Part shown: in pieces, positions 60,901-64,000 of the stretch | Position numbering within the stretch: the stretch's first letter is position 1 | How the letters are laid out: the number at the start of each line of letters is the position of its first letter | Origin: Ryuthela nishihirai | Lineage: Eukaryota > Arthropoda > Arachnida > Araneae > Heptathelidae | Direction: 5' to 3' | Length of the DNA: 64,000 bases | Assembly (NCBI GenBank): GCA_038380435.1 | Contig: JAWZYU010000034.1 | Coordinates: 20,749,404-20,813,403, forward strand | Program-made: the position numbers and the translations under genes | Notes under the pieces: model-generated | What the model was told of the DNA's origin: nothing | The model's database searches: none | What the model saw: the letters and a program-made list of their open reading frames with translations, nothing else

Positions 60901-63900
60901 AAGGTTGAAACCACTGATATATATATGTTTTATTTTACTCCCATTGTTATACTATAACTATAGTTTTATCTATCTATACAAGGGGTACGCCAGTTACATA
61001 CACATTTCCAGGGGGTACGTGAAGCATAAAAGTTTGAGAACCACTGATATATATTTCATTTTATTCCCATTGTTATACTATAACTATAGTTTTATCTATC
61101 TGTACAAGGTGTACGCCAGTTACATACACATTTCCAGGGGGTACGTGAAGCATAAAAGGTTGAGAACCACTGATATATATGTTTTGTTTTATTCCCATTG
61201 TTATACTATAACTATAGTTTTATCTATCTGTACAAGGTGTACGCCAGTAACAAACATTTCCAAGGGGTACTTGAAGCATAAAAGGTTGAGAACCACTGAT
61301 ATATATGTTACATTTTATTCCTATTGTTATACTATAACTATAGTTTTATCTATCTATACAATGGGTAAGCCAGTTACATACACTTTTCCAGGGGGTACGT
61401 GAAGCATAGAAGTTTGAGAACCACAAATATATATATGTTTTATTTTATTCCCATTGTAACTATAGTTATAGATAAAACTATAGTTATATCTATAACTAGA
61501 CTTTTATCTATCTATACAAGGGGTAAGCCAGTTACATACACATTTCCAGGGGGTACGTGAAGCATAAAAGTTTGAGAACCACTGATATATATATATGTTC
61601 TATTTTATTCCCATTGTTATACTATAATTATAGTTTTATTTATCTATACAAGGGGTAAGCCAGTTACCTACACATTTGCAGGGGGTACGTGAAGCATAAA
61701 AGGTTGAGAACCACTGATATATTTATTATTTATTTTATTCCCATTGTTACAATATTACGATAGTTTTATCTATCAATACAAGGGGTACGCCAGTTACATA
61801 CACATTTCCAGGGGGTACATGAAGCATAAAAGGTTGAGAACCACTGATATATTTATTTTTTATTTTATTCCCATTGTTACAATATTACGATAGTTTTATC
61901 TATCAATACAATGGGTACGCCAGTTACCTACACATTTCCAGGGGGTACATGAAGCATAAAAGGTTGAGAACCACTGATATATTTATGTTTTATTTTATTC
62001 CCATTGTTACAATATTACGATAGTTTTATCTATTTATACAAGGGGTAAGCCAGTTACATACACATTTCCAGGGGGTACGTGAAGCATAAAAGTTTGAGAA
62101 CCACTGATATATATATATATGTTTTATTTTATTCCCATTGTTATACTATAACTGAAGTTTTATCTATCTATACAAGGGGTAAGCCAGTTACATACACATT
62201 TCCAGGGGGTACGTGAAGCATAAAAGGTTGAGAACCACTGATATATATATATATGTTTTATTTTATTCCCATTGTTATACTATAACTGTAGTTTTATCTA
62301 TCTATACAAGGGGTAAGCCAGTTACATACACATTTCCAGGGGGTACGTGAAGCATAAAAGGTTGAGAACCACTGATATATATATATATATGTTTTATTTT
62401 ATTCCCATTGTTATACTATAACTATAGTTTTATCTATCTATACAAGGGGTACGCCAGTTACCTACACATTTCCAGGGGGTACATGAAGCATAAAAGGTTG
62501 AGAACCACTGATATATATGTTACATTTTATTCCTATTGTTATACTATAACTATAGTTTTATCTATCTATACAATGGGTAAGCCAGTTACATACACTTTTC
62601 CAGGGGGTACGTGAAGCATAGAAGTTTGAGAACCACAAATATATATATGTTTTATTTTATTCCCATTGTAACTATAGTTATAGATAAAACTATAGTTATA
62701 TCTATAACTAGACTTTTATCTATCTATACAAGGGGTAAGCCAGTTACATACACATTTCCAGGGGGTACGTGAAGCATAAAAGTTTGAGAACCACTGATAT
62801 ATATATATGTTCTATTTTATTCCCATTGTTATACTATAACTATAGTTTTATTTATCTATACAAGGGGTAAGCCAGTTACCTACACATTTGCAAGGGGTAC
62901 GTGAAGCATAAAAGGTTGAGAACCACTGATATATTTATTATTTATTTTATTCCCATTGTTACAATATTACGATAGTTTTATCTATCAATACAAGGGGTAC
63001 GCCAGTTACATACACATTTCCAGGGGGTACATGAAGCATAAAAGGTTGAGAACCACTGATATATTTATTTTTTATTTTATTCCCATTGTTACAATATTAC
63101 GATAGTTTTATCTATCAATACAATGGGTACGCCAGTTACCTACACATTTCCAGGGGGTACATGAAGCATAAAAGGTTGAGAACCACTGATATATTTATGT
63201 TTTATTTTATTCCCATTGTTACAATATTACGATAGTTTTATCTATTTATACAAGGGGTAAGCCAGTTACATACACATTTCCAGGGGGTACGTGAAGCATA
63301 AAAGTTTGAGAACCACTGATATATATATATGTTTTATTTTATTCCCATTGTTATACTATAACTGTAGTTTTATCTATCTATACAAGGGGTAAGCCAGTTA
63401 CATACACATTTCCAGGGGGTACGTGAAGCATAAAAGGTTGAGAACCACTGATATATATATATATGTTTTATTTTATTCCCATTGTTATACTATAACTGTA
63501 GTTTTATCTATCTATACAAGGGGTACGCCAGTTACCTACACATTTCCAGGGGGTACATGAAGCATAAAAGGTTGAGAACCACTGATATATTTATTTTTTA
63601 TTTTATTCCCATTGTTACAATATTACGATAGTTTTATCTATCTATACAAGGGGTAAGCCAGTTACATACACATTTCCAGGGGGTACGTGAAGCATAAAAG
63701 GTTGAGAACCACTGATATATATATGTTTTATTTTATTCCCATTGTTACACTATTACTATAGTTTTATCTATCTATACAAGGGGTACGCCAGTTACATACA
63801 CATTTCCAGGGGATACGTGAAGCATAGAAGTTTGAGAACCACTGATATATATATATATGTTTTATTTTATTCCCATTGTAACTATAGTTATAGATAAAAC

Positions 63901-63925
63901 TATAGTTATATCTATAACTATAGTT
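51931..63925 (+). repeat. Palindromic sub-module within some 130-bp units
   Basis: Units near 51931, 52609, 57858, 58147, 58828, 58992, 59795, 60218, 60532, 61457, 62670 and 63878 have an insertion built from ctatagttatagataaaact followed by its near inverse, placing a foldback between attcccattgtaa and the gttttatctatc block. Its spread marks a distinct subtype propagated through the array's mixed part. Confidence 0.8.
52740..56390 (+). repeat. Homogenised core of the 130-bp array
   Basis: About 28 consecutive units are almost identical (gttacaatattacgatag and tatctatcaatacaag subtype), differing mainly at gtacgtgaag versus gtacatgaag. On both sides units are of mixed subtypes. This is the signature of recent local amplification. 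Confidence 0.9.
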
Positions 63926-64000
63926 TTATCTATCTATACAAGGGGTACGCCATTTACATACACATTTCCAGTTGGTACGTGAAGCATAAAAGTTTGAGAA

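Larger units (their letters stand above)
50645..64000 (+). repeat. 130-bp minisatellite derived from a hAT-like element end
   Basis: Each unit holds attcccattgttacaatatt or attgttatactataactat, gttttatctatc, acaaggggtacgccagttac, atacacatttccagggggta, cgtgaagcataaaaggttga and gaaccactgatata. The period is exactly 130 in the uniform block (for example 52791, 52921, 53051) and varies elsewhere through a TA microsatellite at the unit joint. About 100 units are in view and the array continues past the window. The 67-195-codon frames are shadows. Confidence 0.95.

Noticed and set aside
50641..62614. Frames of 67-195 codons in the 130-bp array
   Set aside because: Direct translation of tandem units; length depends only on chance loss of stops between TA-variable joints.

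Overview
The window is repeat-dominated, AT-rich eukaryotic DNA, most likely from an arthropod. The evidence is split genes with consensus splice signals, tRNA-derived SINEs with target-site duplications, LINE, Tc1/mariner-like and hAT-like remnants, and long satellite arrays. A noggin-type BMP antagonist gene, absent from Drosophila, fits a non-insect arthropod such as a chelicerate; that placement is inference. I see no bacterial or viral gene organisation.

Only one gene is convincing: a minus-strand noggin-family coding exon at 5072-5863 (263 aa). It has a signal peptide, the conserved LLG motif region and the nine-cysteine C-terminal domain. Its ATG lies ten bases inside a textbook 3' splice acceptor. 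A GC-rich island at about 17.96-18.69 kb carries a TATATATA element and a consensus donor on the same strand. I therefore propose a short non-coding first exon and a 12.1-kb first intron filled with SINE arrays and MITEs.

Layout: 1-2412 is a decayed LINE interrupted by a dimeric SINE; 2.4-4.8 kb holds SINEs and plain AT-rich DNA; 5.07-18.1 kb is the proposed noggin locus; 18.9-20.0 kb holds SINEs; 20,178-20,560 is a half MITE; 20,561-45,735 is a 46-bp satellite of roughly 550 monomers with several layers of higher-order repeat; 45.7-49.8 kb is a mixed spacer with SINEs; 49,837 to the window end is a hAT-like element whose terminal segment has expanded into roughly 100 copies of a 130-bp tandem repeat, running off the window.

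The unifying theme is satellite birth from transposable elements. The 169-bp arrays are multiplied 3' domains of a tRNA-derived SINE. The 130-bp array is the multiplied end of a hAT-like element. The 46-bp array starts abruptly inside a Tc1/mariner-like MITE. Target-site duplications and an inverted paralogous empty site allow the order of several events to be read directly. Most long reading frames are by-products of these arrays, not genes.
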